Source: Colwellia sp.
GTDB lineage: Bacteria; Pseudomonadota; Gammaproteobacteria; Enterobacterales; Alteromonadaceae
DNA length: 64,000 nucleotides
Direction: 5' to 3'
Assembly: GCA_013215295.1 (NCBI GenBank)
Contig: JABSOZ010000003.1
Span: 578,261-642,260 of the forward strand
In this document: positions 52,188-62,260 of the stretch, in pieces
Position numbering within the stretch: the stretch's first letter is position 1
How the letters are laid out: each line of letters begins with the position of its first letter
Translations under genes and position numbers: made by a program
The notes under the pieces: generated by a model
Databases searched by the model: none
What the model was told of the DNA's origin: nothing
Seen by the model: only the letters and a program-made list of their open reading frames with translations

Positions 52188-52630
52188 AGAATCACCAGAA
52201 ACGACTACAGGGGCAATGCACTTAAGTTTTATGCTTCAGTTCGTTTAGATATTCGTCGAGTTGGGCTGTTAAAGCGGGTGACGAAATTATTGGTAATGAA
52301 AATCGTGTTAAGGTTGTGAAAAAAAATTCTCCGCCATTTAAACGAGTTGGATTTCAAATTTTATATGGTGAAGGTATTAACAGCTTAGGTGAACTAATTG
52401 ACCTAGGTGTTATACATAAAATGGTTGAAAAATCAGGTTCTTGGTACAGCTACAATGGTGACCGTATTGGCCAAGGTAAAGCGAATGCCGCTAAATCTCT
52501 AGCTGAAAAACCAGAAATGGCAAAAGAACTAGATACGCGTTTACGTGAATTACTACTCACGAAAAGTGTCAAGGCGAGTGATAAAAAGCCTAAGAAAGAA
52601 AAGTCTAAAAAAGAAGCTGTAACAGAGTAA
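52188..52630 (+). pseudogene. recA: Resident recA, 3' remnant
   Basis: From SPETTTG (about codon 218) the sequence is again resident RecA to the end, but with a one-base loss after ETTTG (GGGGCAAT) near 52,215 and another near 52,262, so no single frame covers it. The last part, open from 52,316, reads [24 protein letters not shown] and the Lys-rich tail [15 protein letters not shown]. Several substitutions suggest decay without selection. Confidence 0.92.
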
Positions 52631-52655
52631 ATTCTCACAATTCAAATTAATGCCC

Positions 52656-52685
52656 AAAGCCACTGTGTATACAGTGGCTTTTTTA
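52656..52685 (+). terminator. Resident recA terminator
   Basis: AAAGCCACTGT / ACAGTGGCTTT stem with loop GTAT and a long T run, 26 bases after the old recA stop. Confidence 0.9.
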
Positions 52686-52689
52686 TTAC

Positions 52690-53060
52690 AGAAAATAGAC
52701 AACTAGATTTAAACGCACAGGTAGATAATCTTAATTAAATGACAAAGCATAATCATTAAAGGGGCTTTGCACACCTCGCACAATTCATTTTCCCGTTAGA
52801 ACTATCCTCTGAACGGGTCATTTCTACTTATGATTCTGAATAACGTTTTAATTTACGATGAAATTTTTCACGTCTCAATCCAGCATAAAACACCGTATAT
52901 TTTGTATCACGGTAGATCAATTACAAACCCTTATTTTTATTGAACTTTTCTCTAGTAATCCACTCTACTTATGAATGTTTATAAAAACTGATGGGGGAAA
53001 TACTGAATTATTTCTATTAATAATCTTATTTAGTGTAATTTTAACGAATATCAACAGGCA
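52690..53060. other. Gap between recA remnant and dgkA
   Basis: About 370 bases without a gene. An inverted repeat CCCGTT / AACGGG lies at 52793-52818 without a T run. In many relatives recX follows recA; nothing like it is seen here. Confidence 0.4.
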
Positions 53061-53068
53061 AAATAGAT

Positions 53069-53440
53069 ATGAAATTTGACAATAATAATAAAAAAACGGG
53101 CATAAACCGTATTGTCTCAGCTTTTAAAAATACCTGTAAAGGTTTTTTCTGGATGAGTAAGAATGAAGCGGCATTTAAGCAAGAAATTATACTTGTGTGT
53201 GTACTAACAATTATCAGCTTTTATCTCGATGTAACAGTACTGGAGCACATATTTTTAATTGTTTCTCTATTGCTTGTTATATTAACGGAAACACTCAATA
53301 CCGCTATAGAAGCCGTTGTTGACCGTATAGGTTTAGAGCTTCATGAACTGTCAGGATTAGCAAAAGATTTAGGCTCTGCGGCTGTATTTATTAGCCTAAC
53401 CATAACTGTAGTAGTGTGGGGGGGAATTTTATGTTTCTAA
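53069..53440 (+). CDS. dgkA: Diacylglycerol kinase
   Basis: A 123-residue inner-membrane enzyme with three helices that phosphorylates diacylglycerol to phosphatidic acid. NEAAFKQE (~30-37) and ETLNTAIEAVVDRIG with the conserved Glu and Asn, then AKDLGSAAVF, are the family motifs. Its end overlaps the next gene by 10 bases. Since that gene encodes a phosphoglycerol-transferase-like enzyme, DgkA would recycle the diacylglycerol released from phosphatidylglycerol. Confidence 0.95.
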   Translation: MKFDNNNKKTGINRIVSAFKNTCKGFFWMSKNEAAFKQEIILVCVLTIISFYLDVTVLEHIFLIVSLLLVILTETLNTAIEAVVDRIGLELHELSGLAKDLGSAAVFISLTITVVVWGGILCF

Positions 53441-55419
53441 GTCAAACGTCTGCTTTATCTGATACTCAGAGCATCACCGGCATCAATAGAGATAGTAAAA
53501 TTAAAGCACTATTAGGCCCTTTGTGGATCACAGCTGTCTTTTTTATTACCGCATTAAGCTTACTGTCTTCTTTTCGTTTAGGCTTTGTGATTTGGCAAGG
53601 TGAAAGGGTTAACAGTCTTAATGATCTTGGGTTAATAATGTTAAGTGGTATGCGTATTGATATATCTTCATTGTGTTATCTGTTCGTCATACCCATTTTA
53701 ATTAGCTTATTATCTTACCTCTGCAATAAAGGAAAAAGCTTACTTCAGCGATTTTTAATGGTGTGGTACACAGTTTCGTTTACTTTATTAGTTTTTTTAG
53801 AAATTATTACGCCAACGTTTATCTTAGAATATGATTCAAGGCCGAACCGATTATTAATTGAATATCTTATTTACCCAAAAGAAGTATTTTCAATGTTATG
53901 GACAGGATACAAGTTAGAGATCCTCATTAGCTTACTGTCTCTGTTATTAACAAATGTCGTTTGTGGTAAATTATTTAAAAGGAACTGGCTTGCCAATTCA
54001 AATGCTAGTTTTATTAGTCGGATATTCATCAGTGTTTTTATCATTTTTCTTGTCTTTCTTGGTGCTAGAGGGGCCTTAGGACATCGTCCTTTAAATCCAT
54101 CCATGGTGTCATTCTCTACGGACCATTTACTTAACGACCTCACCTTAAATTCGACTTACTCCGTTGCATTTTGCTTGAAGCAAATGAGACTTGAAAACCC
54201 TAGTTCTGAATATTATGGAACAATGCCAGACGAACAAGTTATTGATCTGGTTAGAAAAAGTACGATGAGTAATATCCATAGTTTTAAAGATAACAATTTT
54301 CCTACTCGTACTATGCACCAAGCGAGTTATACAGGGAAACCTAAAAATCTTGTTATTTTACTACAAGAAAGTCTAGGGGCTCGATATGTAGGGAAGCTTG
54401 GCGGGTTACCACTAACACCTAACTTAGATAAATTGATGAATGAAGGATGGAATCTTACCAACCTATATGCAACGGGCACTCGCTCTGTTAGAGGAATTGA
54501 AGCCGTTATTACGGGGTTCACTCCCACACCATCAAGAGCGGTTGTTAAACTGGATAAATCACAACGAGATTTTTTCACGGTTGCAAAACAACTCAACGAT
54601 AATGGTTACCATACTCAGTTCATTTATGGCGGAGAAAGTCATTTTGATAATATGAAAAGTTTTTTTCTCGGCAACGGATTTATTGATATCGTCGACTTCG
54701 ATGATTTTGAAAAAGTTGATTTTGAAGGTTCATGGGGAGCTTCCGATGAAGATTTATATGATCAAGCTCATATCGAATTTGAAGCTTTAAATAAACAAAG
54801 CGAGCCCTTTTTTAGTTTAGTCTTTACGAGTTCTAACCATTCTCCTTTTGAATATCCGGATGGAAAAATATCTCAATATGACGAAGAAAAACATACCCGT
54901 AATAATGCGGCAAAGTACGCTGATTACGCCTTAGGGGAGTTTATGAAAAAAGCTAAAAATTCAGACTATTGGAAAAACACGGTATTTTTAGTCGTTGCTG
55001 ATCATGATTCAAGAGTTGGTGGAGCAAGTCTTGTACCGATAGATCACTTTAGAATTCCTGGCGTTATTTTAGGTGAAAACATTGCAGCTAAATCGGACAA
55101 TCGATTGGTCAGCCAAATTGATCTTGCGCCTACTCTGTTATCACTTGTTGGTGTAAGTGGCCATTCACCAATGATAGGGCACGATTTAACACAAGAAATA
55201 CCTTTAGCGAAACAAAGAGTAATGATGCAGTATGGCAAAAGTTTTGCTTACATGACGCCTGAATCGGTAACCATTTTGCAGTCGGGTAAAAAGGCTCGTG
55301 CATTTACTTATAAGGACAAAGAACTGTTTGATACCCCTATTAATAAACAGATGTCCGAAAGAGCAAGAGCGCATGTATTGTTTGGCACTTTAGCTTATCA
55401 AAAGCAATGGTATCAGTAA
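53431..55419 (+). CDS. LtaS/OpgB-type phosphoglycerol transferase (sulfatase fold)
   Basis: A 662-residue membrane enzyme: five N-terminal helices (~25-215) and a periplasmic sulfatase-fold domain (~290-600). The catalytic Thr lies in ATGTRSVRG after the metal-binding LLQESLGA start, and SSNHSPFEYP and VVADHDSR supply further metal ligands. Such enzymes move phosphoglycerol or phosphoethanolamine from phospholipid to a glycan. Coupling to dgkA suggests diacylglycerol as by-product. ATG 53431 with GGGGGGAA ahead is better than the GTG-type start 15 bases earlier. Confidence 0.88.
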   Translation: MFLSQTSALSDTQSITGINRDSKIKALLGPLWITAVFFITALSLLSSFRLGFVIWQGERVNSLNDLGLIMLSGMRIDISSLCYLFVIPILISLLSYLCNKGKSLLQRFLMVWYTVSFTLLVFLEIITPTFILEYDSRPNRLLIEYLIYPKEVFSMLWTGYKLEILISLLSLLLTNVVCGKLFKRNWLANSNASFISRIFISVFIIFLVFLGARGALGHRPLNPSMVSFSTDHLLNDLTLNSTYSVAFCLKQMRLENPSSEYYGTMPDEQVIDLVRKSTMSNIHSFKDNNFPTRTMHQASYTGKPKNLVILLQESLGARYVGKLGGLPLTPNLDKLMNEGWNLTNLYATGTRSVRGIEAVITGFTPTPSRAVVKLDKSQRDFFTVAKQLNDNGYHTQFIYGGESHFDNMKSFFLGNGFIDIVDFDDFEKVDFEGSWGASDEDLYDQAHIEFEALNKQSEPFFSLVFTSSNHSPFEYPDGKISQYDEEKHTRNNAAKYADYALGEFMKKAKNSDYWKNTVFLVVADHDSRVGGASLVPIDHFRIPGVILGENIAAKSDNRLVSQIDLAPTLLSLVGVSGHSPMIGHDLTQEIPLAKQRVMMQYGKSFAYMTPESVTILQSGKKARAFTYKDKELFDTPINKQMSERARAHVLFGTLAYQKQWYQ

Positions 55420-55428
55420 TATCTGGAG

Positions 55429-55464
55429 AACTATCACTGCTTTGATGACATAGCAGTGATAGTT
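55429..55464 (+). terminator. Stem-loop after the phosphoglycerol transferase gene
   Basis: A perfect 12-bp inverted repeat, AACTATCACTGC / GCAGTGATAGTT, with a 12-base loop, 10 bases after the stop. There is no T run, so it may stabilise the RNA end rather than end transcription by itself. Confidence 0.5.
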
Positions 55465-55601
55465 CACTAATTCACTTATGTTTTAGATTTTTGTATTTAA
55501 AAATATAGCCTGTTGCAAAAATATAACGGATACCATCATTAAGTATAAATACAAGAAATTCTGTTTATACGAATCATATTACCTAATCAAAAAAACATTA
55601 T

Positions 55602-55633
55602 AGACGTCTATACGTTTAGATGTTGACATAGCT
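55602..55633. promoter_or_regulatory. Tandem MetJ boxes upstream of metA
   Basis: Consecutive 8-mers AGACGTCT, ATACGTTT, AGATGTTG and ACATAGCT follow the met-box consensus AGACGTCT, the first perfectly. They lie ~100 bases before the metA start, so methionine (through SAM-MetJ) should repress metA and perhaps metH. Confidence 0.9.
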
Positions 55634-55734
55634 AAAAATACAAGTAACATTCAACGCTATTATTTGTAGATGAAAATTATTACGCGCTATTAGCGCCTGA
55701 GCTATGCCATCTGTTTTGATTGTTAGGTAACGTT

Positions 55735-56682
55735 ATGCCCATTAAAATTCCAGATCAATTACCTGCTTTGTCTGTTTTAGGTGAAGAAAATATTTTTGTG
55801 ATGTCTGAACATCGAGCCGCAAATCAAGAGATTAGGCCGATGAAGGTAGCTATTCTTAACTTAATGCCGAATAAAATAGAAACAGAAGTGCAAATTCTTC
55901 GTGTGCTTTCTAATACACCATTACAAATAAATGTCGACTTTGTTCGCATTCACGCTAATGAATCAAAACATACCCCGAAAGAACATTTAGATAATTTTTA
56001 TCGTATGTTCGATGATATAAAAGATACACAATATGACGGATTAATTATCACAGGTGCGCCGCTTGCATTAATGGATTACGAGAAAGTTACCTTCTGGGAT
56101 AAAATCTGTGAAGTGTTCGACTGGGCAGAAAAAAATGTTACTTCAACGATGTTTTCTTGCTGGGCTGCTCATGCCGCACTTTATCATCACTATGGTTTGA
56201 ATAGGCATTTACGCAAAGAGAAACTCTCAGGTATTTTTCAGCACAGTCCCGTTGACCCGAAAGAACAGCTGACCCGTGGTTTTGAAGAGTTCTTTAATGT
56301 TCCGCATTCACGTTATGGCTATATTGAAAAGTCTGATTATTTATCGATTCCTGATTTGAAAATAATTGCTGAATCTCCAGAAGCTGGAGTTTACGTCGTC
56401 GCGAGTATGAATAAGCAACAAGTCTATTTAACGGGTCATCCTGAGTACGATGCAACGACCCTAGATGAAGAACATCAGCGAGACCTTAATCTAGATAAGA
56501 ACGCAGCTAAGCCAACTAATTACTATATTGATAATGATATAACAAAAGTCCCACACAGTTCATGGCGCAGTCATAGCAGTTTGTTATTTACCAATTGGCT
56601 GAACTATTATGTTTATCAGATCACGCCATACAAGTTAGATGCAAGTAATATTCAAGCAATACACCCTGACACTCAAATATAG
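55735..56682 (+). CDS. metA: Homoserine O-succinyltransferase (or acetyltransferase)
   Basis: First committed step of methionine synthesis. The 315-residue protein starts MPIKIPDQLPALSVLGEEN, as E. coli MetA does, and has the catalytic Cys in STMFSCWAAHAALYH (~142), the Glu/His region TGHPEYDATTL (~235) and the end SLLFTNWLNYYVYQITPY. I chose ATG 55735 with TAGGTAA ahead; an upstream TTG at 55720 is less likely. Whether succinyl- or acetyl-CoA is used cannot be fixed by eye. It precedes metH by 59 bases. Confidence 0.96.
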   Translation: MPIKIPDQLPALSVLGEENIFVMSEHRAANQEIRPMKVAILNLMPNKIETEVQILRVLSNTPLQINVDFVRIHANESKHTPKEHLDNFYRMFDDIKDTQYDGLIITGAPLALMDYEKVTFWDKICEVFDWAEKNVTSTMFSCWAAHAALYHHYGLNRHLRKEKLSGIFQHSPVDPKEQLTRGFEEFFNVPHSRYGYIEKSDYLSIPDLKIIAESPEAGVYVVASMNKQQVYLTGHPEYDATTLDEEHQRDLNLDKNAAKPTNYYIDNDITKVPHSSWRSHSSLLFTNWLNYYVYQITPYKLDASNIQAIHPDTQI

Positions 56683-56741
56683 ATAGCCACTTAACTATTT
56701 GTTAAATAAAGTTAGTTTGAAAGTAAAAGTAGAGAAATAAC

Positions 56742-59700
56742 ATGAAAAAATCAGCATCATTTAGCCGTCTTGAGCAACAAATGAAAAAACGCATTCTTAT
56801 TTTAGATGGCGCAATGGGAACGATGATCCAAGCCTATAAGTTTGAAGAACAAGATTACCGTGGCGAACAATTTGCTGATTGGCATTCAGATGTGAAAGGC
56901 AATAATGATATGTTAGTGCTAACACAGCCTGATGTGATTAAAGCGATTCATAACGAGTATCTCGAAGCAGGTGCTGACATTCTTGAAACGAACACCTTTA
57001 ACGCAACAACTATTGCGATGGCAGATTACGACATGGAGTCGTACAGCGCATCAATAAACTTTCAAGCTGCGAAAATAGCGCGTGAAGCCGCTGATGAGTT
57101 CACGGCAAAAAATCCGGATAAACCGCGTTTTGTGGCAGGTGTATTAGGCCCAACAAACAGAACATGTTCTATTTCTCCTGATGTTAACGACCCCGCATTT
57201 CGTAATGTTACATTTGATCAATTAAAAGATGCGTATATAGAATCAACTAAAGCGTTGATTGAAGGTGGTTCAGATATCATTCTTATTGAGACTATTTTCG
57301 ATACGCTTAATGCAAAAGCAGCAATTTTTGCGGTTGAAACTGTATTTGATGAATTACAATTGCGTTTACCTGTGATGATCTCTGGCACCATTACTGATGC
57401 TTCTGGCCGTACTTTATCAGGGCAAACGACTGAAGCTTTTTATAATTCATTAAGACACGCGAAACCTATTTCATTTGGTTTGAATTGTGCGTTAGGTCCT
57501 GTAGAACTTAGACAATATGTTGCAGAGTTAAGCCGGATTTCAGACTACGCAGTTTCAGCACACCCTAATGCGGGTTTACCTAATGCATTTGGCGAATATG
57601 ACTTTAGTGTTGCAGATATGGATATCCACGTAAAAGAGTGGGCTGAGTCAGGTTTTCTTAATATTATTGGTGGTTGTTGTGGCACAACGCCTGAACATAT
57701 AAAAGGCATGGCTGATGCGGTTGCAAATATAGCACCTAGACCAGTTAAGCCTCGTGCAATCGCTTGTCGTTTATCAGGGCTTGAAGCGTTAACCATAACG
57801 AGCGAATCATTATTTGTAAATGTAGGTGAACGTACCAATGTAACCGGTTCAGCTATATTCAAACGTTTAATTACTGAAGAAAATTACGAAAAAGCTATCG
57901 CGGTTGCTTTGCAACAAGTCGAAAATGGCGCACAAATTATTGATATTAATATGGATGAAGGCATGCTTGATTCCAAAGCTGCCATGGTCCGTTATTTAAA
58001 TTTAATTGCAGGTGAGCCAGATATAGCAAAAGTACCCATTATGCTTGATTCTTCTAAATGGGATATTTTGGAAGCAGGCTTAAAGTGTATTCAAGGTAAA
58101 GGTGTCGTTAATTCTATTAGCTTAAAAGAAGGCGAAGAAAACTTCCGCAAGCAAGCTGAACTGCTACGTCGTTATGGCGCAGCAGTAATAGTGATGGCGT
58201 TTGACGAACAAGGTCAAGCAGATACACGGGTGCGAAAGTATGAAATATGTAAGCGTGCTTACGACATTTTAGTACATGAAATAGGTTTTCCCGCAGAAGA
58301 TATTATTTTTGATCCCAATATCTTTGCCGTAGCAACAGGCATTGAAGAGCATAATAATTATGCCGTTGATTTTATTGAAGCGGTTGCTGATATAAAAGAA
58401 AACCTTCCACACGCGATGATTTCTGGTGGAGTTTCAAACGTATCGTTTTCATTCCGTGGTAATAATGCTGTTCGTGAAGCAATTCACGCCGTGTTTCTTT
58501 ATCATGCGATAAAAAATGGCATGGATATGGGCATAGTGAATGCCGGACAGTTGGCTATTTATTCAAGCATTCCCGACGATTTACGCCTTGCTGTTGAAGA
58601 TGTTATTCAAAACAGTGATGACGATGCCACAGAGCGCCTACTTGATGTTGCTGAGTCGTATCGTGGCCAAGCAGGAAGTAAAAATAATAAAGCGGATTTA
58701 ACTTGGCGTGAACTCCCTATCATAGAGCGTTTAGAGTATTCATTAGTCAAAGGTATTAATGAATTTATTGTTGAAGATACAGAAGCTGCACGCCTTATCG
58801 CTAAACGCCCGCTTGATGTCATTGAAGGGCCATTAATGGACGGCATGAATACTGTTGGTGACTTATTCGGCGCAGGAGAAATGTTTTTACCACAAGTTGT
58901 TAAATCGGCTCGAGTCATGAAGCAAGCCGTTGCTCATTTAAATCCCTTTATCGAAGCTGAAAAAACAGTAATAAAATCAAATGGCAAGATATTACTTGCT
59001 ACCGTAAAAGGTGATGTTCACGATATAGGTAAAAATATTGTTGGTGTGGTTTTACAATGTAATAACTACGACATTATTGATTTAGGCGTGATGGTTTCTT
59101 GTGATGATATTTTGCGCGTCGCGAAAGAAGAAAACGTTGATATTATTGGCTTATCTGGGCTGATAACACCGTCTCTTGATGAAATGGTACATGTTGCCAA
59201 AGAAATGAAACGTCTCGATTTTAACTTACCCTTACTTATTGGCGGTGCAACAACATCAAAAGCACATACGGCAGTTAAAATTGAACAGCAATATGAACAT
59301 CCTGTTGTCTACGTACCTAATGCGTCACGTTCGGTATCAGTGGTAAGTACATTGCTTTCAGATGATAGTGCCAAACGAGACGCTTTTATTGACCGTCAAA
59401 ATGACGAGTATAATCGTGTTCGAGTACGTCATTATAAAAAGGGGCCACGTTCAAGCTTGATCACAATAGAAGATGCTCGAGCTAATGCTGTTCCCATTAG
59501 CTTTGAAAATTATACGCCAAAAGTACCCAATAAATTGGGTGTAACGGTACTTGATAACTTAGATCTGAACGAGATTAGAAAATACATCGATTGGACGCCA
59601 TTTTTCATGACTTGGCAGTTATCAGGAAAATATCCGCTAATTCTAAGACATGAAGTGGTGGGTGTAGAAGCAACGAATTTATTTAATGATGCGAATGCCT

Positions 59701-60440
59701 TATTAGACGAGATTATTAATAATAAAAAGCTAACGGCAAAAGCGGTTTTTGGTTTGTTTCCGGCACACCGTCAACAAGATGATTTGATTTTGTTTAAAGA
59801 TGAAAGCAGAGACGAACAATTAATGAAATTACATCAACTGCGCCAACAAAGTAAAAAACCAGCAGGGCAATTCAACCGTTGTTTAGCCGATTACGTCGCT
59901 GATGAAGCGTCAGGTATAAAAGATTACGTGGGAGCCTTTGCGGTATCAGCTGGTTATGGTTGTGATGAGTTAGTAAAAGAATTTGCTGCTCAGCATGACG
60001 ATTACAACAGTATTTTAGTTAAAGCGATAGCAGACAGGTTAGCCGAAGCGAGTGCGGAATATCTTCATGAAAAAATTCGTAAAGAATATTGGGGATATGC
60101 ACCAGAAGAGTCGCTTCCTAATGACGACTTAATTCGTGAAAAATACCAAGGTATAAGACCAGCGCCGGGTTATCCTGCTTGTCCTGAGCATACAGAAAAA
60201 GGTTTGTTATGGGACTTACTCAATGTTGAAGAAAACATTGGTATGGAATTAACGTCAAGTTTTGCTATGTGGCCAGGAGCTGCAGTGAGTGGATGGTATT
60301 TTGCGCATCCAGAATCAAAGTACTTCGCAGTTGCTAAAGTTGCTAAAGACCAAGTTATCGATTATTCCATGCGAAAAGAGATGACCTTACCGCAGGCTGA
60401 ACGTTGGTTGTCTGCTAACTTGGACTATGAACCTGAGTAA
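56742..60440 (+). CDS. metH: Cobalamin-dependent methionine synthase
   Basis: A 1232-residue, full-length enzyme that methylates homocysteine with 5-methyl-THF. Modules in order: homocysteine/Zn domain (~1-330; Cys ligands in GLNCALG and GGCCGTT), pterin-binding domain (~345-630; [14 protein letters not shown]), cap and B12-binding domain (~650-890; cobalt-ligand His ~760 in [10 protein letters not shown]), and SAM-binding activation domain (~900-1232; [12 protein letters not shown]). Its place after metA makes a methionine block under the MetJ sites upstream. It needs vitamin B12; no B12 riboswitch is seen. Confidence 0.98.
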   Translation: MKKSASFSRLEQQMKKRILILDGAMGTMIQAYKFEEQDYRGEQFADWHSDVKGNNDMLVLTQPDVIKAIHNEYLEAGADILETNTFNATTIAMADYDMESYSASINFQAAKIAREAADEFTAKNPDKPRFVAGVLGPTNRTCSISPDVNDPAFRNVTFDQLKDAYIESTKALIEGGSDIILIETIFDTLNAKAAIFAVETVFDELQLRLPVMISGTITDASGRTLSGQTTEAFYNSLRHAKPISFGLNCALGPVELRQYVAELSRISDYAVSAHPNAGLPNAFGEYDFSVADMDIHVKEWAESGFLNIIGGCCGTTPEHIKGMADAVANIAPRPVKPRAIACRLSGLEALTITSESLFVNVGERTNVTGSAIFKRLITEENYEKAIAVALQQVENGAQIIDINMDEGMLDSKAAMVRYLNLIAGEPDIAKVPIMLDSSKWDILEAGLKCIQGKGVVNSISLKEGEENFRKQAELLRRYGAAVIVMAFDEQGQADTRVRKYEICKRAYDILVHEIGFPAEDIIFDPNIFAVATGIEEHNNYAVDFIEAVADIKENLPHAMISGGVSNVSFSFRGNNAVREAIHAVFLYHAIKNGMDMGIVNAGQLAIYSSIPDDLRLAVEDVIQNSDDDATERLLDVAESYRGQAGSKNNKADLTWRELPIIERLEYSLVKGINEFIVEDTEAARLIAKRPLDVIEGPLMDGMNTVGDLFGAGEMFLPQVVKSARVMKQAVAHLNPFIEAEKTVIKSNGKILLATVKGDVHDIGKNIVGVVLQCNNYDIIDLGVMVSCDDILRVAKEENVDIIGLSGLITPSLDEMVHVAKEMKRLDFNLPLLIGGATTSKAHTAVKIEQQYEHPVVYVPNASRSVSVVSTLLSDDSAKRDAFIDRQNDEYNRVRVRHYKKGPRSSLITIEDARANAVPISFENYTPKVPNKLGVTVLDNLDLNEIRKYIDWTPFFMTWQLSGKYPLILRHEVVGVEATNLFNDANALLDEIINNKKLTAKAVFGLFPAHRQQDDLILFKDESRDEQLMKLHQLRQQSKKPAGQFNRCLADYVADEASGIKDYVGAFAVSAGYGCDELVKEFAAQHDDYNSILVKAIADRLAEASAEYLHEKIRKEYWGYAPEESLPNDDLIREKYQGIRPAPGYPACPEHTEKGLLWDLLNVEENIGMELTSSFAMWPGAAVSGWYFAHPESKYFAVAKVAKDQVIDYSMRKEMTLPQAERWLSANLDYEPE

Positions 60441-60483
60441 TAAACGAAGATCAGCGTATATCTGTAATTTTTATTAATTTTCT

Positions 60484-60530
60484 AAACGGCCTTAAATCAT
60501 ATTAAATTGATCTAAGGTCGTTTTCATTTC
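60484..60530. terminator. Two-way terminator between metH and the HupE-like gene
   Basis: AAACGGCCTTA pairs with TAAGGTCGTTT (one mismatch) around a longer loop, with T residues after it. Confidence 0.75.
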
Positions 60531-60578
60531 ACTACGTTTATTTGTGTATGATAAGTTTAGCGCTATTCTAATCTGCTA

Positions 60579-61709
60579 TTAAAAGACACGTTCAATAAAC
60601 CAATATAAGGCAATGATTGAAATAATCGCGCTTGCAGGGATAACCACATATTGTCGATACCAGGGTTTATACATAAACCAACGTGTTACTAATAGCGCCA
60701 AAGCAATAACTGTGATTTGCCCGAACTCTACGCCGACGTTGAATGATAATAAACTACTGACATACTCACTCTCGGGCAACCCGAGTTCAACTAGCACCGA
60801 AGCAAAGCCTAAGCCATGGAGTAAGCCAAACACAAAAATAATAGGTAAACGCCACTTAGTGAGTTTCTGTTGAACGATGTTTTCGATAGCAACATAAGCA
60901 ATTGATAACGCAATCAGCGGCTCGACAATGCTACTGGGTAAGTTAATGATACCGAATATCCCTAAGGCTAAAGTAATCGTATGGGCGAGTGTAAAGGTAC
61001 TTACTTGCCACAAAAGGTTGGATGTTTTCGTGGCCAACAAAAATAGCGCTAAGACAAATAAAATATGGTCAAGCCCTTGGGGCAGAATGTGAACAAAGCC
61101 CTGGTAGATATATTCTGTGATGTTTAACAGTGTTAATTCCATATTCGAAAGTTCACGGGTAACCGCATTATTGCCATCGATAGAAAAAGAATGGCTTTGG
61201 TCACCGGACAACACCAAAGATTTTTTTGGACTCGTCATCGTTAATAAAACATCTCCTAACAAAGGTGGGAAGGTTAGAGCAACTTTATTGTGTTTTTGTG
61301 GGAACTCACCCGTTGAAAACAACTTAACAGGTTTGTTAGCAGAACTAGGATGAAGTCTATTTCTTAATTCTGAAACCGTTAAGCCTGAAAATGGCACGAC
61401 CAGTACCTTTGTCTCATCAATAATAAAAGTGGTTTGCTGATTTAATTTTTGTTTTATTGTCGATAATAGCCGCTTGGTTTCAGTTAATGATAAACCCTTC
61501 AGATAATAAATGAGCTCGGGTTCATTACCTGTAAATTCTTGCTGACTTTTGATTAAATGTAGAGCATTAATACTCAAAACAAGCTGATATTTATTATCTT
61601 CAAGTAACTGCAATTCTGCCTGATTAGCTTCATTGGTATGAGCATTTACAAGAGAAGGAGATAAAAGAAAAAGTAGGACGAAAGCCATTTGCATAAAGCG
61701 AATTGTCAT
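60579..61709 (-). CDS. HupE/UreJ-type membrane protein
   Basis: A 376-residue protein: signal peptide (ends PSLVNA), a periplasmic domain of ~170 residues, and a C-terminal HupE/UreJ_2-type domain with about six helices. The family motifs GLDHILFVLALFLL (~215) and FTLAHTITLALG (~245), plus FGLLHGLGFASVL (~295), carry the conserved His and Asp thought to bind metal. Nickel or cobalt transport is known for some members, but this branch is not proven. ATG 61709 is favoured over GTG 61715. A LexA box lies ~117 bases upstream. Confidence 0.82.
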   Translation of the reverse strand: MTIRFMQMAFVLLFLLSPSLVNAHTNEANQAELQLLEDNKYQLVLSINALHLIKSQQEFTGNEPELIYYLKGLSLTETKRLLSTIKQKLNQQTTFIIDETKVLVVPFSGLTVSELRNRLHPSSANKPVKLFSTGEFPQKHNKVALTFPPLLGDVLLTMTSPKKSLVLSGDQSHSFSIDGNNAVTRELSNMELTLLNITEYIYQGFVHILPQGLDHILFVLALFLLATKTSNLLWQVSTFTLAHTITLALGIFGIINLPSSIVEPLIALSIAYVAIENIVQQKLTKWRLPIIFVFGLLHGLGFASVLVELGLPESEYVSSLLSFNVGVEFGQITVIALALLVTRWFMYKPWYRQYVVIPASAIISIIALYWFIERVF

Positions 61710-61825
61710 AAACACATGTCAGCTATTGATTGATAAAAAATAAAACGACAAATTAACGTATTTCGCAGGAAATTAAAAGCTGTCGATATATTATTTCAAC
61801 ATTGAATTATTGAAATAAAAGCTTA

Positions 61826-61845
61826 TACTGTGTTTGTATACAGTG
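61826..61845. promoter_or_regulatory. LexA box without an obvious target
   Basis: TACTGTGTTTGTATACAGTG matches CTGT-N8-ACAG exactly. It lies in the 550-base gap between the HupE-like gene (117 bases away, minus strand) and dinB (416 bases away, plus strand). No ORF starts right after it. The rest of the gap has no gene. Confidence 0.8.
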
Positions 61846-62260
61846 AATGACATGATCTGACAATGCAGGTTGAATAGATAAATTATTGCATTCACTTTTG
61901 AATACTGACGTACTGAAAAGCTTGTTCAACCTTATTTAACATCATTAAAAAATAACTAACATATAACTAAAACATGACACAGAACCGAAAAATAATACAC
62001 ATAGATTTCTTATCTAACATTTAATTTCTTGACATCAGTGTGTGAGCGAGCGGTAGGAGCTGTAGTTATACCGTTTTCTTTGGTATTTAACTAAAACCCA
62101 CCGTTGTCAACCTTGACAAATTTAGCATCATGCAAGAATTAAGTTATTACAGAGTGAAAAATTGTACCTAGATTATAAAATCTTGACAAACTTTTAATGT
62201 AGATTGGTCTGGATACTATAGCAAAAATAATGGGATTACTTAAAAGAGATTTTAAATAAT

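Noticed and set aside
52793..52818. CCCGTT/AACGGG inverted repeat as a terminator
   Set aside because: No T run follows and no gene ends nearby; the recA terminator is already present at 52,656.
62000..62260. Candidate sigma-70 promoters before dinB
   Set aside because: Several TTGACA boxes occur, but none has a convincing -10 at 16-18 bases, so none is annotated.
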